This document shows positions 11,191 to 22,676 of a DNA stretch of 64,000 bases, piece by piece. The position numbers and the translations under genes are program-made. Source of the DNA: Heterotrichella gracilis (lineage: Eukaryota; Sar; Xanthophyceae; Tribonematales; Xanthonemataceae); NCBI GenBank assembly GCA_032358255.1, contig JAULBX010001003.1:92062-156061 (forward strand). The letters are read 5' to 3'. Each line of letters opens with the position of its first letter. The stretch's first letter is position 1. The notes beneath the pieces are model-generated. The model made no database searches, was not told the DNA's origin, and saw only the letters and a list, made by a program, of their open reading frames with translations.

Positions 11191-12665
11191 AACCTCAAGA
11201 AGCACCGCTTGAATGTGCGCTGTTGTCAACAGTTCATCGTCACGCTGTCTACATAAATGTCTGGCATTGCACCGCAATAGCTCTGCATTATGCACCCCGC
11301 TATTTGTTTTTGGTAGCTACTAGCTATAGTCGACCTTCGCAGCAAGGGGACATCACTCCATGACTAATATACACCTGCACCTGTAGACTAATTTTAGCTC
11401 GCGCTGGGAACGCTGATCTCCATAGTCGTTCTTCAAACTCGTGGATAATGACCTGCAGATCTTTTTGTGGCCTAGAGTCTTGACACCACATTGTGGCATG
11501 TCATGAAAGGGCATTTCTTTTCACATGGTTTGTGAATATTGCACAAGCGCTGGTTTGTGATGTGCCGCCTTTTATCTCTCTTTTGTTTGTATTGCTATAT
11601 AGCAATTATCTGCAATATATCCTACCACCACTCACATGCCACGATGGTTTCTGGAATTGCCCAGAAGTTCCTACCCACATCAGTTATGGTGGGCAGTAAT
11701 TCTGTATGTGGGCACCATGTGTTCACGCACCTACCGTAGGGTGAACGAGTTGAGTGAACTACCATTTAAAATCTACCAACAATTGTGCAATTTTTGAGTA
11801 AAACCAAGGTGGGTGGGGTATAGCGTGGTGGCTGAGCAACACTCAATACTGGTCATATTGTGTTAATACCGAGCTCGCGGGTGTTATGGTTTCTCTTTTT
11901 CCTTATCCTGATGGCAAGCCTAAAGGTCAAGGAGCAACATTAGAAAAGCCTTGTTCCAACACGACCCAGCCTAGGCTTGCAAGCTTGCAAGCAGCAGGCT
12001 GGGCCAAAACCCTTTGTGGTAATTGCCTTCACTCCTGCCTGGTAGAGCTGAGTAAATTGCAGACTCTAGTTCAGGGCGTATTTTTAGTGCGCTGGCTGAT
12101 CTTCATCGTGCCAGCACTCTGGTATCATCTGAACCTGGTGGGCAGCGGCAGAGTAGGTGGGTAGCCTTGGGCGTATATGTGGGGTGTCTGATGCATGCAT
12201 GTGCTTCTAGGCGGGGTATGTCCCAGAATAAATACTGGTGTTTAGGGTTCAAAACACTTAACACTGTTAGTTTAGGTGTGACTCGGCACCTGGAAACTGT
12301 TTGATATATGTTTCTTTCCCTTTATGTGTTGGGTGGTTGTCACCCCGGTTGGCAAACCCAGTACCTCATGCATGCATGCCGTCGAGGCGTTGGTTGCTCC
12401 AGAACCATGACGGTTGCTTTAAGAGACAATAAATGGTAACAAAATAATATCAACCGGCTGCCCATATTGAAGGTTTGGTCAGGAAACTTTTTGGTTTCAA
12501 TTCACAGTGCACAGCACAGCAACTCTCTGTACAAGGGCTACTTGCAGAGCGTCGTACCATAGCCAAAACTGACCAAGATTATGGTTTTTTGACACGCATG
12601 TTGACCCTCCCACTGTCCTGCAGGTGCTACCCACCAGCTGAACCTGGAACCAGGAGCCGATAGCC
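11191..12665. other. Intergenic region upstream of intact F-box copy
   Basis: No gene could be supported. At 12592-12623 lies a leader shared with the minus-strand copy at 4061-4092, including TCCTGCAG, which may be the acceptor of a 5'-UTR intron ending about 42 bp before the ATG. ATGCATGC palindromes occur near 12190 and 12370. Confidence 0.45.
12592..12623 (+). promoter_or_regulatory. Conserved leader with possible 5'-UTR intron acceptor
   Basis: The segment from acgcatgttgaccctc to gtcctgcag is almost identical to the reverse complement of 4061-4092 in front of another family copy. A pyrimidine-rich stretch ending CTGCAG just before both starts looks like a 3' splice site. The shared position suggests it was copied with the gene. 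Whether it is spliced is inference. Confidence 0.45.
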
Positions 12666-13970
12666 ATGGCCAGCAGCAGCAGCAGCTCAGCGCAGCAACA
12701 ACATGGGGTGTGCCTCATAAACTCCCTCCCAGAACACCTGCTGCAGCAAATCCTGGGGACGCCGTTTCACGACGACCCAAACTTGCCTGATATCGAGCAC
12801 AAACTGCGGTGGCAGCTGGTGTGCAAGCGCTGGCGCCAGGCCCTCACTGGCCCAAGTGCAGCGTGGCAAGACGTATGGTGCACGTCCTCCCGCAGACCAA
12901 GGCCCGATTGGCTGTACCCCAGGCTGGGAGCCACCAGGTCTATCACTTATGATGAAAGCGACGAGTCGCAGGGTGTGCTGGCCCTACTTGACAGCCTCAA
13001 CCCAGGGTGCCTCACTTCGCTGACCATGCTGAAGGAGTACAGCGGGGGCAGTTTTGGGGAACTGCTTCAGGCCACCTTCCGCCTCACCTCCCTGTCTTCC
13101 TTGCGCCTGAGTACCTACTGCAATCCGGATCCGGAGCAGGCGGCGCCAGATATAGTTGGCCTGTCAGCACTGGTAGACCTCGAGCGGCTCCACCTGGAAG
13201 TCTGGAACCACCACCCCTGCGACCAGGGCTGGTCAGAGCCTCCATCCCTTCCCAAGCTGAAGACGGCAGTGGTTGTGGCAAACGGGGCAGATTATGTCCC
13301 CATGCTTGCCCACCAGCCTGCACTCACCAGCCTGGAAGTAGAAGACTGCCACCCCAACAGGATCGAGGGCACAGGGGTCACTATACGTACCTCCTTGCAT
13401 CACCTCACCCAGCTGAGGAGCTTGAGTGTGAAGGGCCGCCACCTAGGCATGCTGCCTGGCAGCTTCCCCACCTCACTACAAAGCCTGGCCATCATTCTGC
13501 ATCAGCCTGTGTATGTGGATGCTATGGTGCATCTGGCAGACCTCGTCCACCTGACATCACTCCACATAGAGTGTCCACGCATGCAGCACCTGACCCCTGC
13601 TCTGGCCATCCTCACCAACCTGCACCAGCTGAAAGTCAGTTTCCTCTTCCAGAGGCTGGTGCTGCCCGCCATGCCCAGCCTCACACGCATGGAGCTCTGT
13701 TGCGGGTATGGCGTGCAGCTGGAGGTGCCAATCAACCCCAGCCTGCGGATCCTGCCGCGGTACAAGTGGCGCGCGACACCATTTGGCGATGGGATTACCA
13801 TCAAGGGAGAGTATGGGGAGTACAGCATGGACAGGGATGGCAATGTGGTGCACGCGGCGCAGCATCCGCGTACGGATGCTCCATCAAATGCTGACAGGGC
13901 ACGCAGGGCGAGGGAAGAGCAGGAGCTGTGCTGTGCATGGCTGCACACTGCAGTGGCATGGCGGTCCTAA
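12666..13970 (+). CDS. F-box/leucine-rich repeat-like protein, intact single-exon copy
   Basis: A single open frame of 434 aa runs from ATG 12666 to TAA 13968-13970. After a Ser-rich start (MASSSSSSAQQQ), residues about 15-65 form an F-box-like segment (INSLPEHLLQQIL ... QLVCKRWRQALTGPSAAW), the kind that binds SKP1 in SCF ubiquitin ligases. The rest has irregular leucine-rich blocks (LTSLSSLRLS, LVDLERLHLEV, LPKLKTAVV, LTQLRSLSVKG, LTSLHIE, LTNLHQLKV), which would select a substrate. The C-terminal tail (REEQELCCAWLHTAVAWRS) is conserved in all four local copies and is not a motif I know. It is the only undamaged complete copy in the window. F-box assignment is by pattern; no substrate can be named. 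Confidence 0.75.
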   Translation: MASSSSSSAQQQHGVCLINSLPEHLLQQILGTPFHDDPNLPDIEHKLRWQLVCKRWRQALTGPSAAWQDVWCTSSRRPRPDWLYPRLGATRSITYDESDESQGVLALLDSLNPGCLTSLTMLKEYSGGSFGELLQATFRLTSLSSLRLSTYCNPDPEQAAPDIVGLSALVDLERLHLEVWNHHPCDQGWSEPPSLPKLKTAVVVANGADYVPMLAHQPALTSLEVEDCHPNRIEGTGVTIRTSLHHLTQLRSLSVKGRHLGMLPGSFPTSLQSLAIILHQPVYVDAMVHLADLVHLTSLHIECPRMQHLTPALAILTNLHQLKVSFLFQRLVLPAMPSLTRMELCCGYGVQLEVPINPSLRILPRYKWRATPFGDGITIKGEYGEYSMDRDGNVVHAAQHPRTDAPSNADRARRAREEQELCCAWLHTAVAWRS

Positions 13971-14390
13971 CACTCCTTCCATCTGTTGTGTCACAGGCCC
14001 CTTACCAGGTAAGTTGAAAAGGGATATCTGAGGGTGGGTGCATATAGTTGGGTTAGTGGCTGGGGATGCACTACCATCCCCAAATGGGTCGCCTCTCTTT
14101 TCATGCATACTCCTCTATTCCTTGCTTGTTGACCTAGAATCTGTGGGTGTTCGTTGCAGGTATTGGTTTGTAAAGCATTTGCTGGCTCAAGCTGGGCAGG
14201 ACACTGCAGATGAGCTGCCTCTGATGAGCCACAATTTTGCCTCACAGCGACCAACCACGGAGACCCCTGTACGACTTCATGGCTGCGGTTGGGCGCACGC
14301 TGGGGTTTGTCAGCGTTGTTTGGCTCCTATTTTGCCACAGGTAATTGAGTACTCAGTGGTCTGGCAAGGCAGGCCTGGGTGGCACAAGCT

Positions 14391-14425
14391 GATCACTGAT
14401 CACTGATCACTGATCACTGATCACA
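14391..14425. repeat. Tandem array of a palindromic CTGATCA unit
   Basis: About five copies of ctgatca run in direct tandem, each containing the palindrome TGATCA. It is a simple microsatellite-like array with no gene context. Confidence 0.9.
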
Positions 14426-14645
14426 CGTGATGTACGGGGTTACGCCATGCACCCGTTGAAAGTTGAAATCGACATTGGAAAATTGGGTGGTGCCTTTGGC
14501 TGGGCAATTCAGACACCCAGGCCTGCATTGTGTCCTGTGTTGTGAGTAATTCCCACCTGTCTTTCTCATTCTTACTGCTGCTTGGCACAGGAGGTGTGGC
14601 ATCGCATTGGCCCACCAGGGGAGGCCTGCGGCAGCCGCTGTTCAG

Positions 14646-14812
14646 TGCACCTGGGATTGGGCGGTTGAAATAGTGCCGTAAGGACATGTTGTAGTTGCAG
14701 GTGCCTGGGCAGCGTAGGCCAGCTGCCATGTGCTACAGCCTGTTTCATCAACACCGGGTCCCCCTGCAACATGTCCTTGCAGCACTGTTTCAGCCGCCGA
14801 ACCCCAGGTGCA
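14646..14812. repeat. Imperfect inverted repeat (45-bp arms, 77-nt loop)
   Basis: 14768-14812 (AACATGTCCTTGCAGCACTG...) matches the reverse complement of 14646-14690 with six mismatches in 45. The RNA of either strand could fold into a long hairpin with a 77-nt loop. Short matches (ACAGCGG) continue outward. It could be a small-RNA precursor, a decayed inverted-repeat element, or an inverted duplication. Confidence 0.75.
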
Positions 14813-15915
14813 GGAGTCTCACAGCGGTGTTCAGGTGGCGCCCGGAGCTGTGGGATGCTGCCAGCTGGCACCAGGTGTGGCGTGGCTTGAACCAGTACGG
14901 CCAGGAGGGGGAGCCAGTGGGGGCAGTGATTCATTTCAACAGCCATTGCAATTGCAGGCTGAGCCTGGTTATGCATTTCAAGCGTCACGCACGGTGCTGA
15001 CATAATATGGATACTGCCAGTTGTTTACACGGTGTTTACCAGATTGCAAAATCTGTTGCTAGTCACCAGGTGCCTTCAGCAGAGTATGTGTGTACATGCA
15101 TTCAATGGACTTCTCCAACTTGCCGTGGCCATCATTTGGTGCCACTGGCAGGTAGTATTATATCACCAGGTAAAACTTTCCCACAGCAGCCACAACGTTG
15201 ACCATTCAATTTCTTTAGTAAGTAAAGTAAAATATAGGGGGACGCGGACGTGGGGCAGAAAACCTGCACAACCAGTGCCCAGGAGACCACCAGCAGCACT
15301 GGCACCAGATGCAACACAAATGAGGGCATGGTATTGCTACACGTCCATCGTGACGATACCACTGGTATGGTATGGTATTTTTAGCTGCTATTCGTTTTAT
15401 GATGAGATATGATTAGCCTGCAGGGCAATCATGATTTCAGTCTCAGACTGCCAGCCTGGGCGGATGTGCACACATCATGTGGATCTTTGCGGCACTGCAT
15501 CTGAGGAATGCACATATTCCATGACTCAGAGTGGACATGATGGACTGTGTGGCGCTTGTGACACCTTAACAGTTGACTTATACCTTGGTGTACATATTTA
15601 CACACAGTGCCCGCACTGCAGCAGCCGTGGCAGCTTGTGCCTGTAAAGCGGTCTGGAGATGACATGTGCATGCCATCATTACTGTGGATAATCCATTGAA
15701 TTAAAGGTACACTGGCAATATGTCCCTAGTCTAAGAACAGGCTACCAACATCATTGATGATCACGGATGAACCAGGGATCTGCAAAGCACCTAAGCTGCC
15801 CATGCCTCCCCACACCCCAGTTTCCCTCTCCTAGCAATCCTCCCTCTCTTTGCCCCATGATTGCGTACTGCCAGACCAGCCATGCAACATGCACATCCTG
15901 AATGTCCCTCGCCCA

Positions 15916-18900
15916 TCACTCCTCCTTCTTGCTCACGATTGCGTACACCGGCTCTGTGGTGACCCCACACCCCCGCCGTGCCTGGGCGATCTTGACGTAC
16001 CCGCCATCACCCCAGTGCGAGGACCAGGAGTTCCTGAAAGAGGGAAAGGACAGGCATTATCAAACTGACCACTGCAGGGTTGTTTCAAAGATTAATCAAT
16101 GATAATTTAGCTGCCCAGGGATGGTGTACATTCTATGTCCTATTTAAAGCCCAAGAGGACAAAGTTGGACCCGATACATCCCGCTTTCTCTCGTCTTCTT
16201 CCCTCACCTGGTTGGCCAGTACAGCTTCACCTCTTGCTCCCATATCCCACCAGGGTCGCTGCTTTGGGACTAGAGCATGAACTGTCCCCAGGAGGACTAC
16301 AACACGGATTGTGCTAGTTTAATCTCCCTTTTATACCACACTTCCCTCCCCTCCTCACCTGATCAGCCAGTAGCCATTCCCGTTCTCACTCCCATACCCT
16401 ACTAGGGTAACCGCATGGTCCAGCTCATCCGGCCGCCACGCGCACTTGGGCTCGTCATACAGCCCCCTCGCGTAGAACCTAAAGGAGGGTTTGCTGGCAT
16501 CTATGGACACAGCGATTGGCCCCCGGTTCACCACGGCCTCCTTGAGTGCATCGATGTCGTACTTGGGGATGTTGACGTAACCCTGTGGGGTTTTGGGGGG
16601 AGGAAGGGGTGAGGATGGGGTGGAAAAACACTGTAAGGTTCTGGGGAAAGCATTGGCTTTTTGTGTTGTAATGGTATGCATGAAGGGTTTGCATGCTGCC
16701 TATTCGGGTTGTGGAGGGGCGAGGGGTGTAGGTGGTGGACACCACACAGGAGACCCTACCCTGGAGCTGACGGGTGAGTTGTGCTAGGGCTGCCTTGGAG
16801 CAAATGGTAGTGCTTCACGGGATTTCATGCAGGCATGGTGCCCGCTTAGGGTCAAGGGTTTGACACAACGTGGCTCCCTATATTGTGCTGGAAAAGGCTG
16901 CAGAGTGACGCAGCAGCTGGCTCACGTTTTGGGCCACCGGGGGCGATGGGATGCCTGGCAAGGGGATTTATGAGCGCCATGGGTGTGGTGGTGGTGGGTG
17001 TGATGGTGGGTGTGGGAGTGGTAGTGGTGGTGGTGGTGGTGAGGCAACGGCCCTAAAAGCTTTCCAAAGCACGTAACCCACACCCTCATTGCCGCAAAAG
17101 CCAATGCATAAACCCTTTCATGAAAAAGGACGAAACCCTTGCAAATGCTGGGCAGAGAGGAAAACAGCAGCATAACAATGGATTCAAACTTGTCACCGCA
17201 TCATCCCCTTCCATCCACCGATGCGCACATGCACGCTTCCCCCCCACCTTGAACTGCACCCGCTCAGTGGTGGTGTTTGCATGGCACATCCCATCCTGCC
17301 CCAGGTAGGGGTACTCATCCTCGAATGCCGCCCCCCCCATGTGGTGCAGGTAGGCAATGGCAGGGCCGTAGTCGCCCCCGTCACACGCCATGTTGGCACC
17401 ATAGTCCCAGCTGCAGTCCATCAGCTGCTGCTCGGAGAAGGACGCCTGGCGGCCTGCGGGGTAGGGGGTGGATGGTGGTTGAGGGGGCGGTAATTTGGGT
17501 GGGTGAAGAGGGGTGGGTGAGGAATTGTTGGTAGAGGGAAAGGTGGTTTAGCAGTTCAAGCTGCAGTCCAGGAAGAAGGCCTGGTGGAATGCAGGGTGTG
17601 TGGTGTGTGGTGGGTGGTGAGGGATGGAGAGGACGAGGTGTGAGGGTACCACCTAGTCAGAGATGGACGCAATGACGCCGCACACACAGCCAAATTAAGC
17701 GCTGCATCCCTCCCTTCTTCCCACACTCACACCCATATTGAATGGCCCCTGCGTCCCCACCCTTCCATCCGTCCCCTATCCATCCACCGCCCCCCACTGC
17801 CCCTTACCCCTCCCCACCCACCTGTCGCCATGTAATATGCCCCCTGCATGGCCCCAGTGGCCCCAAACGCCCAGCACGACCCGCACACCGCCTGGTCCTT
17901 CACCCCTGGACCCTCAGCATCGGTGCCCCGCCAGCTGTACTCAGCAGGCAGGTGAGTCAGCTCCGTCAGGGCGACATGTGGCAGCTCAGCGGCGACCACA
18001 GCAGGGTCTTGGCTAGGGTTTTGGGCGGGGTTCCCGGCGGCCCGGGCCGCGGCGTTGCGGCGGCGGTTGGGCAGCATGAGGGTCTCGTACTCCTCCTGTG
18101 GTTGCAGTAGAGTACAATAGGGTTTCCGCAATTTCTATAATCAAGGTGCTGGTAGCGGGTTGTATACAATCAAGGTAGATGTAACAATTGCATAGACCAA
18201 CACGTTCAAACTGGTGCTGCCAACCGAGCCTTTCAGCTGGACCCTTTCCTATAAAGGGCAGGGTCCACTTTACAACCCCAAACTAAAAACTCTAAACCCT
18301 AAACCTAACCCCACCTGTGTCCAGTCAGCGAAGCAGTTGAGCCTAAGGATGTGGGTGCAGTTCTCAATTCCCCGTTAAACCTACTTTTTTTAATACAAAA
18401 GTTCACTAAACCCTGAACCCTCACCTGTGTCCAGTCAGCAAATCGGTTGAGCCCCAGGGAGTAGGTGCGGTTCTCCTCCCCGTTCCACCGCTGTATCATG
18501 TCCACGTTGCTGTAGTACACGTTGCGCCTCAGGCGGTACTCCTCAACGGAGGCGTGGGACCGCAAGTGGAGGGAGGAGAAGGAGTCGTACTCCTCGTCGC
18601 GGCCTAAGGCAGGGGCACGGGGTCAATGAGATTAACTGATGGATGAAACTGCACCTTTCATACAACAATGCATATGTGTTTGCTTGTGCATGTGCATCCC
18701 CCATCTACAGTACCTTCCGTAGTGTGTGATTGCAGATGCAGTAATTATTTCAAGTGCTGTGTGATGATAGCGAGGCATGGCATTGCACAACGAGCATTCA
18801 AAGAAGTTAAATCTTCAAGTCTGATCATCTTCTTAGATTTCAATAGAATCGTACTCCTCGTCGCGGCCTGGCGTAGGGACACAGGATGATTGAATGGAAG

Positions 18901-21036
18901 TGCACCTTCACCTTTAGGATAAGCCCATGCCTATGCCTAAGATGCACGCTTTTTTGGTGTCTGGCGTGGAGGAACACGCCCTGTGTGTGTGTTGTGCCTG
19001 GCCGCCACCTGTGGGCATTTCCTTCAGTTCCTTTCTTTTCTATGCCTTTGCGTTCGATGTGCATGTGCATGTGCAGCTCTCATCTACAGTGAGCATTGAT
19101 CTCCTATTATTGGTGTGCATGTCCATGCCACAATCCTAGCCCAAACCCTACGTTAGGGTACTCACCCAAGTGCGCAAAGGGCGTGAGGGTGCCCATCTGC
19201 ATGGACAGGCTGGAGGGGTTGGTCACAGACACTGGGGATTGGCCGAGGCACTCATTGGGGACCAAAAACATGTCTTCGTCCACTGGGCCAGGGGTGTAGG
19301 ATGTGTAGCGAACCACGTACTCATCTGTGGAAACATGGGCTTGCATTTAAGATTGTTTTCAATCCCCAGTTGGACCGTCATATAAAAGGTAGCTAGCAAA
19401 TGTCTTCACTTGCATTCACTTGCATGCAACATGCCCTGTGGAAGTCACACCCATGCTTCTAGCCACTACTACACACATGCAACCCTTGCGTGCATCTGGA
19501 AGACACAACAGTGGCGTACCAAAACATGTGGCCATAGATGCATGTTCAAGGAGAGCGTGAAAGGAGTCTTTTTGAAAGGAGTCATTAGCCACTTTGCTGC
19601 ACGCCAGAAGGGCTCATCAGCGCACTTGCTGATGCAACGCAACCTAGTAGGCCTGATTAGTGCCCACCAAAGCAGGCCATGGCAGGATCAAATGCTACAC
19701 TTTGGGGAAATCACAGGTGTGATCATTTTGGTCATGCGCATGCGATTTGGACCCAAGGCAGGTGAGAGGATCAAGAGGGTGGGAGGGAATCGCACCAAAA
19801 TGCGCCCCTGTGAAAATGTCGTTGCCGTGCATGTGCAGGCGCAGGGGGGCATCATCCATGGTGGCATAAAACATGTAGCGCACATGCTTGTGCCCGTGCC
19901 TGCAAGCATGTTGTTGGTTAGAAGTAGGGTACACAGGGATGGATGAGTCTACGTGGCTGTACCTGTAAACATGATGGGTGAGTGGATGACTACGAGTTGA
20001 ATGGATGACTACGAATGGACATGGCGAACGCGTGTGGGTGGGTGTTAAAATGAGTATTGAATCATTCAAGGTGTGGACAACCGATAATGATTTGTTGTAT
20101 GATAGAAATACAAGGTATCAGCGTTGATTCATTGCTGTGAACATTGTTGGATCATCCATCATGCAGGCCCTGCCATAGACCATAAGGCACTGCCACCACC
20201 ACCACATGCCGTGCAAACCGCCATCACCACCATCACCGCATATCAGCCCCCACCCCCTCACGCCCACCCCACCTCTCTTCATGCACCCACAGCCTTGCCT
20301 CCACCCCATCCAGCTCCTGCGTACCCTGGTACTCAAAACCGCTCAGGTCGGGAAGAACCTGGGTGGGGGGTGAAGGGTAAATCGTGGGTATCACAAGCAA
20401 ACGGTCTACACTGCAGCAGGACTGGGGTGGGTGGGGTAAAGGAAGGTTGTGGGTACAATAAGCAAAGGGTCTACACCCAATCAATTTCTATTCTCCAGTG
20501 GAGCTATGTGGTAGCGAGGGGGGTTGTGGGTCCAATTGTGCATCCAATACACCTGCAAGCCTTGAACAAGTTCCCCAGCCAACCACACTCGGAATTCGAT
20601 GGCAATGATGATGTCATTATATTGAACATTGTGCCAGCATGCACCCCACTCAGACAAGTATGGACATGCTACAGCTTCCAAGTTCCCCGCCATGTTTCCT
20701 CCCCACCTTTTGCGCCAGCAGCGCGTCATCGTCCCCTTGCATTTTCCACCCCATGCAGGTGGGGGTGGTAATGCGCGGGAACACCTCGTACTGGGTGCCC
20801 TGCAGGGCGGGGGGTGAGCGAGTGAGGGTGGGGAGTGGGGGGTGATGCGGGGAACGACCAGGTGCCTGTCAGTGCGTGTGTGTGCAAATACCCACACCCA
20901 CTAGGTGGGGACCACACCACATATTGGTCGCTGCCCACCCACCTTCCCCCATTAGACCCTCACTCCTACATCCTAATCCCTTAATGATGAGGGCAATGCC
21001 AGAGCATATAGTCCGCCGCCCCGCCACCCCCCTCCA

Positions 21037-21075
<39 letters not shown>

Positions 21076-22186
21076 ACCCCTCCAGCCCACCCACCCCCAC
21101 CTTAATCTCCACCAGCTTGTCCATGCCATCGTAAGAGTCCATACGCATGCGCCTCCCAGGGCCGTCCCTCCACACGTGCACCGGGTAGCTGCGGGTGGTG
21201 GGGTGGTGGGGTTTGTGTGCAGGGGCACGATGGGGTGGTGGGTGGTGGGAGGGGTACAGGACGTGATCCAGGCAGAGCTTGGATTTCAAATTATATTTTT
21301 GACTGGGGGTCCAAAGTTGTGAGCGTGCTGAGTTTGCCTAAAGGGAAAATGCAGGCCTGTCGGTGATGATGTCAACCCTAGGGTAGGGTTTGCCCATGTG
21401 GGGCAGGGTCTGAACTGGACTTTTCAGCCCGTGACCAGCTGGGTTCTAGGACACCATTTGATCTGCATATAGAACCAAGTAAAAAAAAATCACACACAGG
21501 TGTGCGGGTCAAAACAGTACTTCATGGTTTGTGAAATTGCCTGCCATCCAATCCAATACAGTTCAGGTTTGCACGCCCCCTGTTGATTATGAGGACAGTA
21601 CGGTCGCCAGTTACTTCCATAACACTATGATGTTGCAGAAAGTCTGCTGCTTTCATCAGCAATTGTAACTACATTGAACCAATTTGATCTCATTGCTCCA
21701 AGCCACCTGTCCCGTATACACACTTGCCCCCCAACTACGGTTTGAATTGCTGACCGCACCTCATACCGTCCCGCTGCAGCTTCCTCTCGTAGGGAAGAGA
21801 AAAGTTATAGGAAACCTGGGACGTGGGTGTGTTTGTGGGGATGGGGGTGGGGTGGTGGCGCGAGTTAGGGTTTCCGAGTCAGCCCATGGCATCAGCATGC
21901 CAGGCAAATGGGTCGAGGGTGATGACGATGAGGTATCGAGACAAGGGCCTTGTGGCCGGCATTTAATACGCACATATGTAGGGTGGTATTCGAAATGGGG
22001 GTAGGTTGGCGTGCGGGTGTGTAATGCAGGCAAGCGGGGTACCGTACCCACCTCATAGCTATCTGGGAAGGTAGGGGGTTTGGGTGCCTGCGATAGGTCT
22101 GCTCCATCCTTGCTGGGAATACGAGCTGATAGCACTGCAGATAACGCCAATAGGGTTGCTATACCAACCACAATAAGGCGCCCCAT
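15916..22186 (-). CDS. Secreted papain-family (C1A) cysteine protease with CfaD/26-29 kDa proteinase-type N-terminal domain, 12 exons
   Basis: Exons: 22186-22052, 21815-21760, 21188-21101, 20799-20707, 20358-20291, 19899-19796, 19324-19166, 18603-18425, 18095-17822, 17453-17248, 16582-16359, 16033-15916; 567 aa. A signal peptide (MGRLIVVGIATLLALSAVLSA) leads into an all-beta N-terminal domain (SLPYE, RMDSYDGM, VLPDLSGFEYQG, GAHFDEY, VPNECLG), as in insect 26/29 kDa proteinase and Dictyostelium CfaD. A propeptide (YYSNVDMIQRWN, LGLNRFADWT) and the mature protease follow: Gln362, catalytic Cys368 in CGSCWAFG, MDCSWDYG, His510 in LDHAVTLVGYG and Asn530 in NSWSSHWG. All catalytic residues are present, so it is expected to act in a lysosome/vacuole-like compartment or outside the cell. 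Its start lies 490 bp from the divergent ATPase. Two introns hold copies of exon 8 edges. Confidence 0.93.
18313..18371 (-). repeat. Diverged copy of the 3' edge of protease exon 8
   Basis: 18313-18371 resembles 18423-18482 (end of exon 8 with its donor): both contain acctgtgtccagtcagc and ttgagcc. The copy lies in the intron just downstream (in gene direction) of the exon it copies and keeps the AG|GT donor context, but its reading frame has decayed. Confidence 0.85.
18846..18877 (-). repeat. Copy of the 5' edge of protease exon 8
   Basis: A 20-bp core (cgtactcctcgtcgcggcct) at 18850-18869 is identical to 18586-18605, the acceptor side of exon 8. Weak similarity continues outward (aggcaggggcac against cgtagggacac). 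It lies in the intron upstream of that exon. Confidence 0.85.
18991..19033 (+). repeat. Dispersed repeat, second family, copy 1
   Basis: gttgtgcctggccgccacct, followed by gtgggcatttcc and a CTTT-rich run, recurs at 31889-31930 (plus) and 63381-63424 (minus). This copy is in a protease intron. No coding function is implied. Confidence 0.75.
21037..21074. repeat. (CA)n microsatellite in a protease intron
   Basis: About 18 uninterrupted CA dinucleotides lie between exons 3 and 4 of the minus-strand protease. Read on the coding strand it is (TG)n. Confidence 0.95.
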
Positions 22187-22676
22187 GTTGTGTGGTGGCC
22201 TATCGCCCTCTGTGCAAGGTTAGGAAAGGGCGTCTAGGTGCAATTGGCGCCACAGGCGCAGCCACCAGCATTCCTATGGGCTCTCTAGAGCACAGTGAAC
22301 TTCTCTCGTGCAGAGTGCCTTTGCAGAGTTAGCAAACAGGGTTTAAGTGGGGCTTTTGCTGTCGAAACAGTCTCTTGCGGGTGGATGTTTTATTAAATTA
22401 AATTAAATTAAATGATAAACCAATTTTTAAAAAGAGGAGCATTTTTTGCCAGCTCAAGCAACGTTGGCACGACGCAACAAAGGCTTTGGATAGGGCTGGT
22501 GCCAGCAGTTCTTACCTCTCCCAGTACCCCATCACCTCTTCTTCCTTTCCTCGCCCTCCTGTCTGCCTGGGGCTGCCGCCACAGACACGCATCACCCCCG
22601 TCATGGCTCGACTACCGAGCTAGCTACCACCCTCGGAAGCGCAAACCAGGGGAGAGGGCGCAGCAGTACTATCACA
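22187..22676. promoter_or_regulatory. Shared divergent upstream region of protease and copper-ATPase
   Basis: 490 bp separate two divergent ATGs, so both promoters and 5' UTRs must fit here or overlap. It holds an AAATT pentamer run at about 22392-22412 and no clear TATA box. No copper-response element could be supported by eye. Confidence 0.5.

Larger units (their letters stand above)
13971..15915. other. Intergenic region with inverted repeat and short tandem repeat
   Basis: No supported gene. It contains a seven-base tandem array at 14391-14425 and an imperfect hairpin with 45-bp arms at 14646-14690 and 14768-14812, both listed separately. The right end is the 3' flank of the minus-strand cysteine protease. 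Confidence 0.45.

Noticed and set aside
13007-13894. 295-codon open frame overlapping the intact F-box gene in another frame
   Set aside because: A GC-rich shadow frame; the overlapping frame has homology to sister copies and this one has none.
16980-17045. CRISPR-like or regulatory GGTGGT array
   Set aside because: Simple GTG-rich intron sequence without spaced identical repeats; similar runs occur in many introns here.
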